Positions 12,137 to 23,685 of a stretch of 64,000 bases of DNA are shown here, piece after piece (positions within the stretch are counted from its first letter, which is position 1; every line of letters begins with the position of its first letter). Origin of the DNA: Pohlia nutans (taxonomy: Eukaryota; Streptophyta; Bryopsida; Bryales; Mniaceae). The stretch is taken from the NCBI GenBank assembly GCA_022496805.1, contig CM040094.1, forward strand, positions 19,987,501 through 20,051,500. The letters run 5' to 3'. Position numbers and translations under genes: made by a program. The notes beneath the pieces were generated by a model. That model saw only the letters and a list, made by a program, of their open reading frames with translations. It did no database searches and was not told where the DNA came from.

Positions 12137-12345
12137 CTCTCCCTCTCTCTCCATCCCTCCCTCTCCATCCCTCCCTCTCCATCCCTCCCTCTCCATCCCT
12201 CCCTCTCCATCCCTCCCTCTCCATCCCTCCCTCTCCATCCCTCCCTCTCCATCCCTCCCTCTCCATCCCTCCCTCTCCATCCCTCCCTCTCCATCCCTCC
12301 CTCTCCATCCCTCCCTCTCCATCCCTCCCTCTCCATCCCTCCCCT
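12137..12345. repeat. 14-bp polypyrimidine minisatellite (CTCCATCCCTCCCT)n
   Basis: About fifteen near-perfect head-to-tail copies of a 14-base unit lie on an all-but-pure pyrimidine strand. It is flanked by short palindromes (CCTCTCCTCATATATATAGG near 12342 and its mirror near 12425) and by GC-rich hairpins containing GCGCGGCCG at 12075 and 12478. Every frame through it is open, giving spurious SLPLHP or MEREGW repeat ORFs. Confidence 0.95.
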
Positions 12346-12733
12346 CTCCTCATATATATAGGGGAGAGGAGAGGGTCTCTCTCATTCATACTTCAACTCC
12401 TTCTCCCTCCCCTCACCTCTCCCCTACATATATATGAGGAGAGGGGAAGGAGAAGAAGAGGACGAAGAGTCTTTGGGTGCGCGGCCGCGCATCCCAGAGA
12501 CTAAAAATAGTAATTTTAAGAAAAAGTCAAAAAAGTCAAAAAAAAAAGTTTTTTTTTTTTTTTTTTTTTTTTTTTGGGCAGGGGTTCAGCAGCACCCCAC
12601 GGCCAAGAAAAAGGGCAAAAAAAAAATTTATTTATTTATTTATTTAATTTTTTGGCGGCTGCCATTCAGGGTTCAGCAGCACCCCACGGCCAACCCGAAA
12701 AACGAAAAAAAAAAAAAAAAAAAAAAAAAAAAC

Positions 12734-12764
<31 letters not shown>

Positions 12765-13920
12765 GGTTTGCTCCCATTGTTTAGGGTTCAGCAGCCACAA
12801 CTGAAGAAAAAGTAGAAGAAAAAAAAGACAACGAAGACAAAAAGGAAGACAAGAAGAAAGACAAAAAGAAGACAAGAAAGAAGACAAGAAAGAAGACGAG
12901 AAAGAAATCAAGATAAAAAAGAAAAGATAAAAGAAAAGATAAAGATGAGAATAAAAATTTATTAAAATAATTATTTGTTTACAATGTAAGGGATTGAAGA
13001 AAGACAATAATCGTTGGTTTTTTAAAAATAAAAGTTAGACAAATAAAATCATGCGCTTGGGGACGAAGTGCATGATTATATAGCCAAGAGCGTAAATAGC
13101 GAATTGTGTGTTCTAAGCGTCCCTAGCTTTTTTGGGCTTAAAATCATTATTGCTTTTGATGTGTTATAGGTCAAAATGTAAGTGAGGTATAGAAATCTCA
13201 ACCGTACAATCTTGTAATATACATGTTGTAGATCATGTGAATCAATTTTGGGCTCATTTGGCCGTATAGATTGCAAGATCTTAGTGTTTTAGTGTTAAAA
13301 AAGGATGCTGAAATTTTCCTAGCAACACAGTTGGAGGTGAAATTCATTCTCAAAATTACTCAAATGAAAAAACTTTCAACTAAAAGTAGTTCAAAATCAT
13401 TATATAAACACATTGGTACCAAAAAAACTCATATATAAATTTAATGTGCCCTAAACTGGCCATGCAATGTCAAAAAGTAGCCCGAAAAGTGACCGATTTG
13501 ACCCAAAAAGCAAAAAGTGTCCGAACTAAACCCGTACACTAAAATGATTCCCAAAAATTCAAAACAACATGGATTGACATGAAAACTTTACCATGATAAC
13601 TAGACTTCAAAGGAAATCCAACCCAATAATATTTATTAAAAACGGAAATGGGATGAAGGAGATACAAGCCCTCGAAGTTGCAGCCATCAAAATGCACAAA
13701 AACTGTTCAAAAAAAAGATACCTACTTTCAAATGATCACCAAAACTTCAACACATCTTGGATTTATCTGAAATTTTTGCCACACTTTCCATACATCATGC
13801 GGTTTGTTTTTCCAAAATTTCATTAAAATCGGACACGTTTTGCAAAAGTTACAGTTCTTGGAAGGTGAATGTACCCCCAAAAACGTCCAAAATATAGACG
13901 TGGGGACGGTTAGGGGTTAA

Positions 13921-15731
13921 GATCACATATAGAGGGCAACATATTTAGCAAGAGTCTTGCAGTTGTGGGCATTAATTACAATATACCAACTTCCCCTAGC
14001 AGTGTCTCCCCTTACAATTTTTCACTTTGACACTTTCTATTTAAACAAAAATTAAAGTAGCCAGTTAAGAAGATGACCAACATGAGATTAAAAGCTTATG
14101 AAATGGCATTCATTAATAAATACACTAATTCATGGTGTTCCTACGAATTCATAGGATTACAAAATAGTCTATCATACACTAAATAGAATAAAGAGTGTAA
14201 AAGTGGATACCTCGTGGAATACCTATAGGTGAAGGTTACGTAGATTCAAGAAAAAAAAATCATTTTTCAGGTGACAATGCCACATATATTGCATTATTTT
14301 TGTATTTGTTAGTGAAAATGTCAACACAGCAATTTTTAAAAATGCAATTTAAAATTTAAAGAATACAATTTTTTGTTATTTTGTTGCCTATGATAGTAAA
14401 ATTTTACAAACATGTGAGGTTCAAATTTCAATTTTAAGGTCCAAAGGTAATGAATCAAACTCTGAGTAAGGCTTATTAAGTCTTGTTTCTTTTATGGTTA
14501 TAAATCCATTTTTTTTTAAATTGAGGGAATTATTACAATTTCAAACTATACATGTCAAGACTATTGTATAGGTGTTTAAGGTAAAATTCGCCTTGAAGAT
14601 AATATTCAAGGATGGTGTAGGTGTTTGAAAGTGTTTAATTTGTTTAATTTTATTGCATTTTTCATTAATAGAACCCTAAAATTCCTTTTCTTTTTATGGA
14701 AAAACTATATTTTTTTTGACAAAGTTTAAGAAATCAAAATTTTCAAAACAAAAATAAAATAAAATTATGAAATAGCTATAGGATCTTAAAGATACCTTTT
14801 TAGACATAAGGTAGAAGTACCAGAAACTGTTAGGTACTAATTGTGGTCACCTATAAAAGCACATGTTTCAACTTCAGGAGTTCCCAATCTAGTTATCACA
14901 AGCACTAATTATGAATACCAAGTTAGCAATTTGATTGGACTAGAAATGGAAAACAATCATTGGGACACCTACTAACATCAATAGTGGTTTATGCATATTA
15001 AGTTTGAAAATTTATAACAAAATCATAGATTGTGAAAAAATTAATTAAAAATTGATCTTAATTATTAAACCCAAAATTTTATGTGCTGCAATTTTTTATC
15101 ATTGAAAATCACCGCTCCATGTAGGTTGAAATGCTTAAACTGATGACAATTGTACCCCTTACCTTAACGTGATAACTTTTCACCCTCTAATTTCATGGGA
15201 TCTAGAAGACATAAAATTCAAACATGAGGCCAGTTAATTTGTATACGTAATTTATTTTTACAATGAAATTTCAGACTTCAAAAATTCAAAAGTATTAGAT
15301 ATTTGTTTTGTTTCTTGATATAATATAGAAATTACTTCTAAATAAAGTTAACTATATATGGCTCAATTATCAAATTATGGTCTTTGCCCACCCGCAAAAG
15401 GAAATAACGTAATCATTACTACTACCATTGAGAGTGCACATAAAACATGTTTTGCTCACATTGGACATTGATGAACTATTTATTTTGCGATTCATTGAGT
15501 ATGTGGGGTTAGCAAAAGCAATGTTACGACATAGCCGCTTCTCACCTAGGCGAGGTTATTGCGAGTGAAAAAACTGTGAAAAAAGAAAAACTCGAAAGAA
15601 TCAAGAAATAATTATGTAGCTAAAATGGGGGGTTCAAAGGATGTAGTTACTTTCTCAGAAATTCCAGAGAAATCTTCTTTTCACATAGATTATGAAATTT
15701 CCCTGATAAGTTGAACACATTCATAATAATT
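13921..15731. other. Gene-free AT-rich spacer
   Basis: I see no coding frame, RNA gene or clear element in this stretch. It is AT-rich with short A and T runs. Confidence 0.6.
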
Positions 15732-16088
15732 CATGATAAGTCATGCAATACGTACCGTACATGGAAGGCAGGGTCGGCAGAAAATAATTCCCCAAAAAAA
15801 TGTCGAAAAATAAATAAATTTATTAAGTATTTTGTCGAAATTAACAGAAATAAAGTCAACAAAAAGTTGAAAAAAATAAAACAAACTCTACATCATGCCG
15901 AAATCTCCAAAAAAAAAAAAAAAAAAAAAAAACATTTAGCCGCCAGAAAAAATTAATGTTAACTATTAATAGCCGAGTTTTTAATAATTACTTTTGAAAG
16001 TGCCGACCTCCACTGTTTTAACTTTTATTAATTGTTTGACATGAAAGTGCCGACCTTGCCTTCCACGTACGGTATCTGCCATGATAAG
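15732..16088. mobile_element. Mutator-like MITE with 9-bp target duplication
   Basis: Terminal inverted repeats of about 35 bp (left ...CCGTACATGGAAGGCAGGG, right copy in reverse near 16042-16079) bracket about 340 bp of AT-rich DNA. The 9-bp direct repeats CATGATAAG lie at 15732-15740 and 16080-16088, the length made by Mutator-superfamily transposases. It has no coding capacity, so it would be a non-autonomous element. The left terminus has four extra bases (TCAT) before the symmetric part. Confidence 0.6.
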
Positions 16089-16487
16089 CCGAAGCAGGCT
16101 ATGTAGGTTTGGGGTTGAGGCCACATAGGGTTGGATCTTATTTTTGTTTCAGATGCAAAGTGCGGATTTCTTAACTTTGTTTTTGTATTGTGTACCCCTA
16201 GTAAATCAGTCTGGTGGACAGGGATCCTTGGATGTATGAGTATAAATGATTTACAATCATTTTGGTAAAAAATTCCAACAATACCTTAGATACATAGCAA
16301 GTGTGGCACAATTATTACTCAAAATAAAATGCCAAAATTTGTGAGAAATTATTTTTCAAAGAAATTAGTTTGTACGGTGAAAAAATTAATTTTTGAAAAA
16401 TATTTGTGAGTATTCCATTTGCCAAACCATTGAGCTTCAGAACTCCACACATGTTAAAACTTTCTTTGTACACGTAGATGGCTAAGC

Positions 16488-16566
16488 TTAACCCCTAAAG
16501 GCCCAAGGTTGTCAAAATACATTGAAAACCAAGTTGTTTTGGCTTGGTTGGGCCTTTAGGGGTTAA
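16488..16566. mobile_element. 79-bp TTAA-bounded miniature palindrome
   Basis: TTAACCCCTAAAGGCCCAA at the left end is mirrored by TTGGGCCTTTAGGGGTTAA at the right end, with about 40 bases between. This is the smallest member of the TTAA family in the window. Confidence 0.7.
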
Positions 16567-16941
16567 GCAAGTGATTTTGTACACATGTCAAAACTAGAAA
16601 TCACAGGGAAAAGTGACACTCACAGTGGAATCAACACAAGAGAACCATATGAGCTCTATGTGAAGATGAGTAATTCGTCGCCAAACCTGAGTTTTAGCTA
16701 GCTTAATTTGAGTTTGCCACTTGGGTAACTCAGCTTGTCGACATTCAATTTGCATCATTCAAAGTAAAGGACATATATATAATTTGGATCATTTGAAGTA
16801 AAGGGTTTCCTTCTCTTAAAAGTAAAATTTGATTCTTAAAAATAAAGATGTTGAAACGTGTAACCTTAGCTTTATGCATGGAGTGAATATAGAATGTCTG
16901 AATGACCGAATCAATACACACAGATAATTCGACACTCGATA

Positions 16942-17529
16942 TTAACCCCTAAACGTACCGGGGTGTCCCTAGAATTGACAATTTGAGAAAAAGCATCATA
17001 AACTACTATTTAGAAGAATATTTTGGAATTGATATACGAATAAAAGCTCTAGATTTTGAATTTTAGATTCCATCCGTACGGTTTGATTCACTAATACTAT
17101 CACCAATATTTAATTATAAAATTTGAAAGTTAAAATTAAAAATTCCTTCTAAATTCGATTACAAACAAAATTTTAATATTTTTTGAGTAAAATTTGTTAG
17201 AATGAATTTGAAATGAGATACTCTTAAACGTGGTGATTCTTTGAAATTTTTATGTTTCTAAAATCTATGACCTCATTTTTGCAAGACCACTTTTGAACTA
17301 CAGTCAATGCAATTTTGGCTTGATCAACAACTTGACATACTTCTACATTTGTAATTTTAGAAAAATATGTAATCAAGTATAACTAAATCCAACCGTTAGA
17401 TAGGATAACAACTTGGTGAAGAATCTCCAAAAAATTGGATGACTTTCATCCAAGCATTGATGAGAACGTGAGAAGGATTTGAATCTGTTAGTCGTCCACT
17501 TTCTGGACGCTCTGACGTGTAGGGGTTAA
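16942..17529. mobile_element. TTAA-bounded MITE, copy 1 (588 bp)
   Basis: It begins TTAACCCCTAAACGTACC and ends ACGTGTAGGGGTTAA. The interior is AT-rich and non-coding and matches 26333-27036 along its length, so the two are copies of one subfamily. Confidence 0.7.
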
Positions 17530-17937
17530 AGACATTTACAGTTCTTCTCAAGAAATCAGAGTCTGGTGCCTAATTTGCAGCAACGAAGATCACCAACGAT
17601 CTCCACAAGAATGTGGAGCAGGCATGAGTTTTTTAATGCAGAATTTTTGAAAGTATTTGGAAGAATTTTTGAAACCGAATTTGAATTCGATTATCCTATG
17701 AAATATCCTTGAAACCCTGGTGCAAAATCTTCAAAAAACTTGGCACGACACATCTGCAAGAATCTTGGTGTGAAATCAACAAAGGAATAAACGCGCAAAG
17801 TCAAAAATTTGGCGCAAAGTGATAAATAGCTAAAAAATTCGATGAAAAGAAAGCTTGCGTGGCAAAAACGTGGTAGATGCGATGATTGTAGTACAGGCAG
17901 GTGGGTATGCAAGGACGAATGAGAGCACACAGTTGTA

Positions 17938-18233
17938 ACTGCCCCAATGATGTCGTGAGCTTGTTGCGCCCCCCCCCCCAAAAAAAATAAAAAATAAAAA
18001 ATCAACTATTTCTCTACTGCCCGATGCCCTTTCTCCCCAAAAAAAACACATTTTCCCTCAAAACTTCCACATATGGTGTAGGAATTCAAAAAATAAATAA
18101 AATCCCCATTTTCATGGCACATTGGAAAATCCACTATTAAATTTCCTTCAAAGTTTGATTAAAAATGTGTTCACCGGAACCTACCCGGTTCTTTAAATGT
18201 CCTAGTTATGACACTTGGTCCTTTAGGGGTTAA
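17938..18233. mobile_element. Right half of a TTAA-bounded element
   Basis: It ends CTTGGTCCTTTAGGGGTTAA. The interior (C run, then AACTTCCAC, then CCCCATT and CCTAGTTATGACAC) parallels the right half of 57537-58140. No left end was found, so the copy is truncated or rearranged. Confidence 0.55.
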
Positions 18234-18834
18234 AACATTACCTTAATAGCCTTATTGACGCCTCATTATTTTTCTAATGAATCTTGGAGGTCCCCACAAT
18301 TGAATGCTAACAATTGAAAGTTCTAGTGATGGATTCTATTCCCTACTATACACAAACAATGAAAATTCCTAATGATCTTTGAACATCCATTTAATAGTTG
18401 GTTTTGAACCCAAATCTCCAAGCTCCACATTCAAGTTTGAAGCACCTCAAGCATGTGAACAAAACCCTAATTTTTATCCGCCAATCTGAACAGTAATCTT
18501 CCCACTGACGTTTGAGTCTGCACCCTAAGTGTTGTGCCCTAAACCAGACTAAAAATTTAAGTTTATATCATTATATGCAAAAAAATCATATTCTTCACCC
18601 TTGAAAATTAAACTTCACCATTCAGCTGTTGCCAAATAGCTAATGAATTTTTCACCACTAGAAAATTTATCGTTCAAATCAGCAGAAAAGCGTTGATATT
18701 TTATGTTGTTTCGAACGCGTTGTACAGGACAATCTGTTGGTTTTTTCTGTTGATTTGTTAAAAATATATAATTTTCGCTATTTGAAATTGTTGGGCAAGA
18801 AAAACTTTTTATTTTGACTGTCTGGTGCCTCCGG

Positions 18835-18933
18835 GCAGCCCAAGCTGTACACCCACGGTGCTACTCGGCTTCGAACTTGGAACCGCACACTTGATGACTC
18901 AACACTCAAACCAACTCACCACCATTAGAGTTC
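18835..18933 (-). other. tRNA-like, SINE-type sequence
   Basis: On the minus strand, GTGGTGAGTTGGTTTGAG resembles a tRNA D-arm/A box, and about 40 bases on AGTTCGAAGCC matches the pol III B-box pattern. The acceptor stem does not close, so this is not a functional tRNA; a tRNA-derived SINE head is the likely origin. Confidence 0.45.
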
Positions 18934-18989
18934 AATGAACAAAACATTAATTTTTACTTACATATACACTTACAATTTGGTGTTTTAAA

Positions 18990-19260
18990 ACGCACCAGAC
19001 TTTGAAGACCATTTTGGCATAGTAAAGTAACTTTTTTCAAAACTCTTTGGACTAAGAAAAGTTGGAAAATTCAAGCTAAATTTCATCTCCAAAAATCCGT
19101 TTGTGATTTTAAGCCCCTGTTCAAAACTTATAGACCAAATATCAAAGAAAATACTCTTTGCTAGCCCATTGTGAATTTTGTCTATAACTTTTGAATAGAG
19201 GCTCGAAATCCCAAATGGATTTTGAAGATGACAGTAAGCTTGGTTTTCTAACTTTTTTAA
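18990..19260. repeat. Dispersed repeat, copy A
   Basis: This segment shares a string of matches (CATAGTAAAGTAAC, CTAAGAAAAGTTGGA, CTCCAAAAA, TTTGTGATTT) with 60290-60420 and 61545-61680. It is non-coding and the family is unknown. Confidence 0.5.
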
Positions 19261-19647
19261 GTTCAAAATTTTTGAAAAAACTATTCTAATATGACAAAAT
19301 GGCCGCCAAAGTCTGCTACGTTTTTTTTAAAAAGAATTGTGAATGTTTAAGTTTAAAACAATTTTTGAGTACATAGAACTTCAACCATAATGTTTTAAAT
19401 GTTGCCCAAATGAGGGCGTTTTAAATGTTTTAAGTGTTTTGAAAGTCATAATTGTGTGTTTTGATGCCTTTCAACGTTGGGGATTATGTTCACAACCTTG
19501 TTGAGAGTTTGTATAAAGAACTTCAAACCAATTGGATCTATTTGTCATGGGTGCCTGAAATTGCCCACTACTAAAAAAATCACCTTTTGAGAAATAACTT
19601 TTTAATTGCAACTTGAATTGATAAAAGAAAAATCATGATGATTGTTA

Positions 19648-19748
19648 GGATTTACACAAGTCCATTGATGGATGACGGTGCCCTCGAGATTGATGTGATT
19701 ATTTTAGACAAGGTCATACCGGGAGCCCTCATCGACGGAGGTAGCGTG
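19648..19748 (+). pseudogene. Ty3-type aspartic protease fragment
   Basis: The frame reads LMDDGALEIDVIILDK, then VIPGALIDGGSV. A hydrophobic strand followed by a D-x-G-S catalytic loop is the layout of plant Ty3 proteases (usually ALIDGGSGVN). The frame is cut by the CACTA element starting at 19749. After that element ends, TTAATCTGATAGTGAAAC can be read as the decayed continuation. Confidence 0.5.
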
Positions 19749-21193
19749 CACTACTAGGAGAGCATACGAAATATGACTACGGCCATATGACTAGATATGA
19801 CTATCGGGAGGATATGACTCACCAATAACTACTTTGGTGACAAGAACAGTCCCTAGTCATCACATGACTATGATTTTAGTCATATTTACACGGAACCTCA
19901 ATGGGAACGTAGTTGGGGAACGTATTCTTCCGTGGGCAGCTATATGACTTTTTGCGTGGGCAGCGATATGACTAGATTTAGTAGTTATGTGACTATAGTT
20001 TTGGGCAGCCATTTGTAAGTGGGTTTTAGAGTGGGGCCTTCATGGTTTTAATTCAAATTTATATCCTTTGTTTATGTTCGAGTTATTATTTCAATTTGAC
20101 TTTTCTTCCTTTAGTTTAGGGTTTTCTTTCGAATTTATTTTGTTCCTTCGAGGTTTTAACATTTTATATATTGTATTTTTTAACTTTTTATTAAAAACAA
20201 ACTAGCGTGTTTTGTTTTTTTTTTTTTTTTTTTTTTTTTTTTCATTCCATAATTGTTTTTCTTCTTAAGTTTTTATATCATTTTTGCAATTCAGATGTCA
20301 TGTATATTTTTTCCACATACCCTTCTTACTGTCTACAGTCACTGCAGTTCTCTTTGCACCTTGTTCAAATACTTGTCATTTATCGACTTTGCATTGATGT
20401 ATTGTTTTTCTCTTTTTGACTAGGATAGTTTTATTTTGACTACAGTGCTTCTTCCCCTCATGTATTCTTTCCACTTTTGTTTACTCTACCTCTCCCTCTT
20501 TTTTATCAGCTTTTTCTTTCAATTTGTGCCCGTTTCACGTCCATGCTGAATTTTTTGTCAATCACTGGTTTAGTGTTGCTTTGGTATTCATCTTGAATTA
20601 TAATTTGAGGTAGTGCCTCGGGGGGTGCACTCTACATTATGTTTGAGAATCACGTGCGTTCATGACCCCTTCTAAAATCCCCTCGTATACGAGAGGTTAT
20701 ATGTCTAAATACCTTTATATACAGATGTATTTTGTTTTAAATACATGTTTAGTGTAAGTATACGTGAATATTTTCAGTTCTACATGTGTTTATTGTATGT
20801 ATACGTAATACAGAAATGTTCAAATTAATACCCCTTTTGTGCACTCACGTATACTCGTACATGTTTAGTACAGTGCACCCCACGAGGGTAGTGCGCATGC
20901 ATGTTCTAGCGTCAATCAGTGATGTTGAAGATATTTATAGGGCAAATCCTTTTGTATACCATGGCAATGTAGAATTAGCAATGTGGAATTGGCCATTTGC
21001 TGCAGTTCAAAAAATACTCTTAGACACTGTAGACAGTAATGTCGAGCGAGTGACTCATATTAGTCGTGCATGTAGAATCACTGACTAAGTGTAGTCATCA
21101 AGATTACCGAGACCAAAGCTACTGCATATCATAGTATGTTTCGTACTTGGTCTACTAATACAATGGGCTATGCCATGCATTTGACCTCATTTC

Positions 21194-21964
21194 CTATTGT
21201 GATAGCACATCATGTCCCACCTCTCGATCCACCTCTGCAGCGACCAAAGCTTGGTTTACATCTTCTGTGGTTAGTCTCCTACATCCTCTCAAATCAGGAG
21301 TGTCCAGTTCCCTTTCCACGGTAGTGTATTCAGGCCGTAGGCCTACATGCTCCTCGTCTCTACCTAACTGCACACTCTGCAGATAATGTCTTCCGCCATC
21401 ACTTGACTCGACTTTTGCACCACGCGGCTGTTGTCGTAACACAATCTTCCATCCACTGTTGTCCTCGTCGTCTATATAAAAAACTTGCTGTACGTGAAGA
21501 GGAAATGCAAAGAAGTCCGCTGAATATGGAATCAATCGATCAAATCTGAACAATGTGAATCCATATTCGTCACATTTGATTGTAGCCCGAGCTCTCCTCT
21601 TGTTTGTTTGGGCCCATGTGTAATACAACACCACCATTTCAAATTTGCCGTAGTCTACGCTGATAATTTCGTCCACCCACCCCACATAGTCCAGATTTGT
21701 TGTCCTCATGTTCCTGTCACTAGAACTAGCGCGACAAGATTGCAGAAACGTAGCCGCAACTCCACTGTCATATGTCGACAAATGCTTCTGCTTCGCGTAC
21801 TCGTATATGATTGCCGTATGCATACATTGCCTTGTATCCCTTTGCTTCTTGTCTAGGAGGCAGTAACAATGCGAGTATATCCCCAGAGACATCATTCCCC
21901 ATCGCAACGTCTTGAGATGTAGCATTTTTGAACCATGTATTGAAAGATTCTTTCGTATATCCAT
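21194..21964 (-). pseudogene. CACTA transposase C-terminal (DUF4216-like) remnant
   Basis: About 257 aa. The central part reads VDYGKFEMVVLYYTWAQTN, then CDEYGFTLFRFDRL, then FAFPLHVQQVFYIDDED and GWKIVLRQQPRG. This is the pattern of DUF4216 (YGvL-eI.eL.Y...vvLF.C.W, then DkyGftlVnf.r, then F.lasQa.QVFYv.D...GW.vVl), which follows the Transposase_21 domain in plant CACTA TnpD-type proteins. The catalytic part is absent, so this copy cannot encode a full transposase. The C-terminal tail is acidic and charged. The start is not defined. Confidence 0.75.
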
Positions 21965-22505
21965 GGGATAATCTAGAAGTCTTCTCCTGCTTTGTCTTCG
22001 GAATTATTTTCAGGCCTCTTCTCGTTGACTCATTTCACTCGCATACCACATGTAGTATACACATCACCTCGAGTCCGTTATTTTTCCTAAACTGTTAGAA
22101 TACAACCTCATGTGTAGCTCTGTTAGTCAGTTTTTTCAGAATGGTGACTATACTTAGTCGTTTTATTCACTTTCCTGACTGTTCTCTCTGTCTCGTGCTA
22201 ATAGCTAGTCCTTAAATCTAAAATGATGACCAGACATAGTGCTTAGTTTATCTTATATTACTATGTAAGAATTATATTGCATGGGTGCATACTCTCTGTA
22301 ATCTTGAAGGATTTCATGCAATGTTCCTCTCTTGTTTTGGTGATGCCCTCATCTAAATTAGGTTCTGTACAATACGATCGATACAATTGGACATGAACTC
22401 TTTGCGAGTTGTGGATGGAAAATTCATGAAGAATGAGAAATACTGCACTCGTTCTTAATTTGCAGGCGAGGTCTGAGCCAGGAGACCTTACATCTTTTAG
22501 TAAAG

Positions 22506-22706
22506 ATGTCACCGACAGAGGGAGAAGTGTCCAAGTTTCAAGAGTATAAGGGCGACTCAGCTTTGTTCGGTCCAGCAGATCGCTTCATTCTAGAAATACT
22601 TCAGATTCCTAATGTGTTTGAGCGCCTTGACGCGTTGCTTTATAGGGCATCGTTTGAGGAAGAGCTAAATATACTTACTCTAGCACTATTTCAAAATCGT
22701 CAATGA
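22506..22706 (+). pseudogene. Captured formin FH2-domain exon
   Basis: The frame reads MSPTEGEVSKFQEYKGD, then LFGPADRFILEILQIP and ERLDALLYRASFEEEL. This follows the plant formin FH2 segment (MAPTkeEe.KL.eY.GD...LGpAERFLka.LdIPfAFkRvdAMLYrAnFe.Ev.yL). Formins nucleate and elongate actin filaments. Directly upstream, CTTTTAG followed by TAAAG gives a splice acceptor whose phase would restore the V-K-M seen in formins. The captured piece therefore seems to be genomic, with an intron border, rather than a cDNA. Similarity fades after FEEEL and the frame stops soon after. The fragment is too short to work as FH2. Confidence 0.65.
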
Positions 22707-23096
22707 CGTGCGTACATCAAGTCATGGATGTAGAACTCCTGACTACGAATAGTCAACGAAGCAGACTAGGTGAGTAAACCTAGTCATCGATGGATATCAA
22801 TGGATAATGGTGAACTATTAATAGCACTGCACAGGCTACAAAGACGTGGCGGCGGCGGCGATAATTCCGCACCCTAAACGCAGCCGCCACCCATTGATTA
22901 CGAAACCCTAAGTGGTTTGAATTTCACTTTCACTCCATAGCTCCACTTCCCCACTCCCTCAGCCAACCTCTTCAATCATCATTGCATAGGATTGTTGTAC
23001 TTAGATTGACATTATCCTTGCTGGAATTTGAAAAATAGAGACCACTGCTCAAAATTCACTTGCATCTCGTCGTCGCACTTGGAAGCTCTGTCGCCA

Positions 23097-23407
23097 TGGC
23101 AAAATCAAAAAAGCCCACGGTGCTGGAAAACGAGCCATCGAAGGAGGAAGAATCGAATGAAGAAGAGTCTCAGGAGGAAGAGTCGAAGGTGGAAGAGTCT
23201 GATGAGGAGCAGGAAAGCAGCAGCAGCGAGGAATCCGAAGCGGAGGCAGAGGCGGCGAAGTCCTCACCGAAGTTAGATCTCAATAGCGCGTTGTCGTCTA
23301 CGGCGGAGGAGCCTAATGCAGAGGAAGACAACAAGGAGGAAGCAGTCAGTGACAGCGGAGAAAGTGACGTCGAGGCGGAGGTCGCGAAGAAATCGATAGC
23401 TGCGTAG
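23097..23407 (+). CDS. Acidic ORF resembling a GeBP-type N-terminus (captured?)
   Basis: From ATG 23097 the frame encodes 103 aa: MAKSKKPTVLENEPS, then long Glu/Ser-rich runs (EEESQEEESKVEESDEE). Plant GeBP/STOREKEEPER-type transcription factors begin with a similar basic start and acidic serine-rich stretch, but low-complexity sequence makes this weak. The upstream 22840-23090 region is GC-richer than its surroundings, with a (GGC)n run and CCCTAA-type motifs, like a captured promoter and leader. It sits inside the CACTA element. No DNA-binding domain follows. Confidence 0.4.
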
Positions 23408-23685
23408 GCAGCGACCCCGTCGACAACAGCTGCGAGGGCGGTTTTAGAGTTTAGGGTTTATGATCGAAATGCCTTGTGCTAGTCATACTTATGGAATTTA
23501 AGGGTGGGAAACAAAAGAAATCAAGGAATCCTGCTGTCGTGGAAAAAGATAGTAAGGGAGACAAAGTGGGGGCTCATCAGGACAAGAGCACATCAAAGGT
23601 AAGGAAAGCCGAAGCACTACCCAGTTGGTTCTTTCTTAAAATACATGCTTAGTTTTTGTAGTAGTCCTCATTTCATTATTTACGA

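Larger units (their letters stand above)
11399..13119. repeat. 1.7-kb imperfect palindrome (foldback element)
   Basis: The arm at 11403-11438 (containing CGCAATTCGCTATTTATGC) is matched in reverse by 13084-13119. Inside, TTACATTGTAAACAAA near 11532 pairs with TTTGTTTACAATGTAA near 12977. The TCTTTATCTTTTC runs pair with GAAAAGATAAAG runs, and the CTTGTCTTCTTT repeats pair with AAAGAAGACAAG repeats. The AGGGTTCAGC segments also recur on both sides. The symmetry centre is near 12260, inside the 14-bp minisatellite. Confidence 0.75.
10489..13920. mobile_element. Nested TTAA-bounded inverted-repeat element cluster
   Basis: Three ends of the TTAA family occur here: TTAACTCCTAAAT at 10489, TTAACCCCTAAAAC at 11399, and GGTTAGGGGTTAA ending at 13920. 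I cannot tell with certainty which left end pairs with which right end. The 11399 end is also the outer edge of the palindrome described separately. There is no coding sequence; the open frames are artefacts of simple repeats. Confidence 0.5.

Noticed and set aside
12065..12504. Several long overlapping ORFs on both strands
   Set aside because: They are frames through the 14-bp minisatellite, which contains no stop in any phase; the products are pure SLPLHP or MEREGW repeats.
16488..16566. microRNA precursor
   Set aside because: The hairpin is explained by the transposon-end family, and the arms are perfectly complementary; no small-RNA evidence can be judged from sequence.
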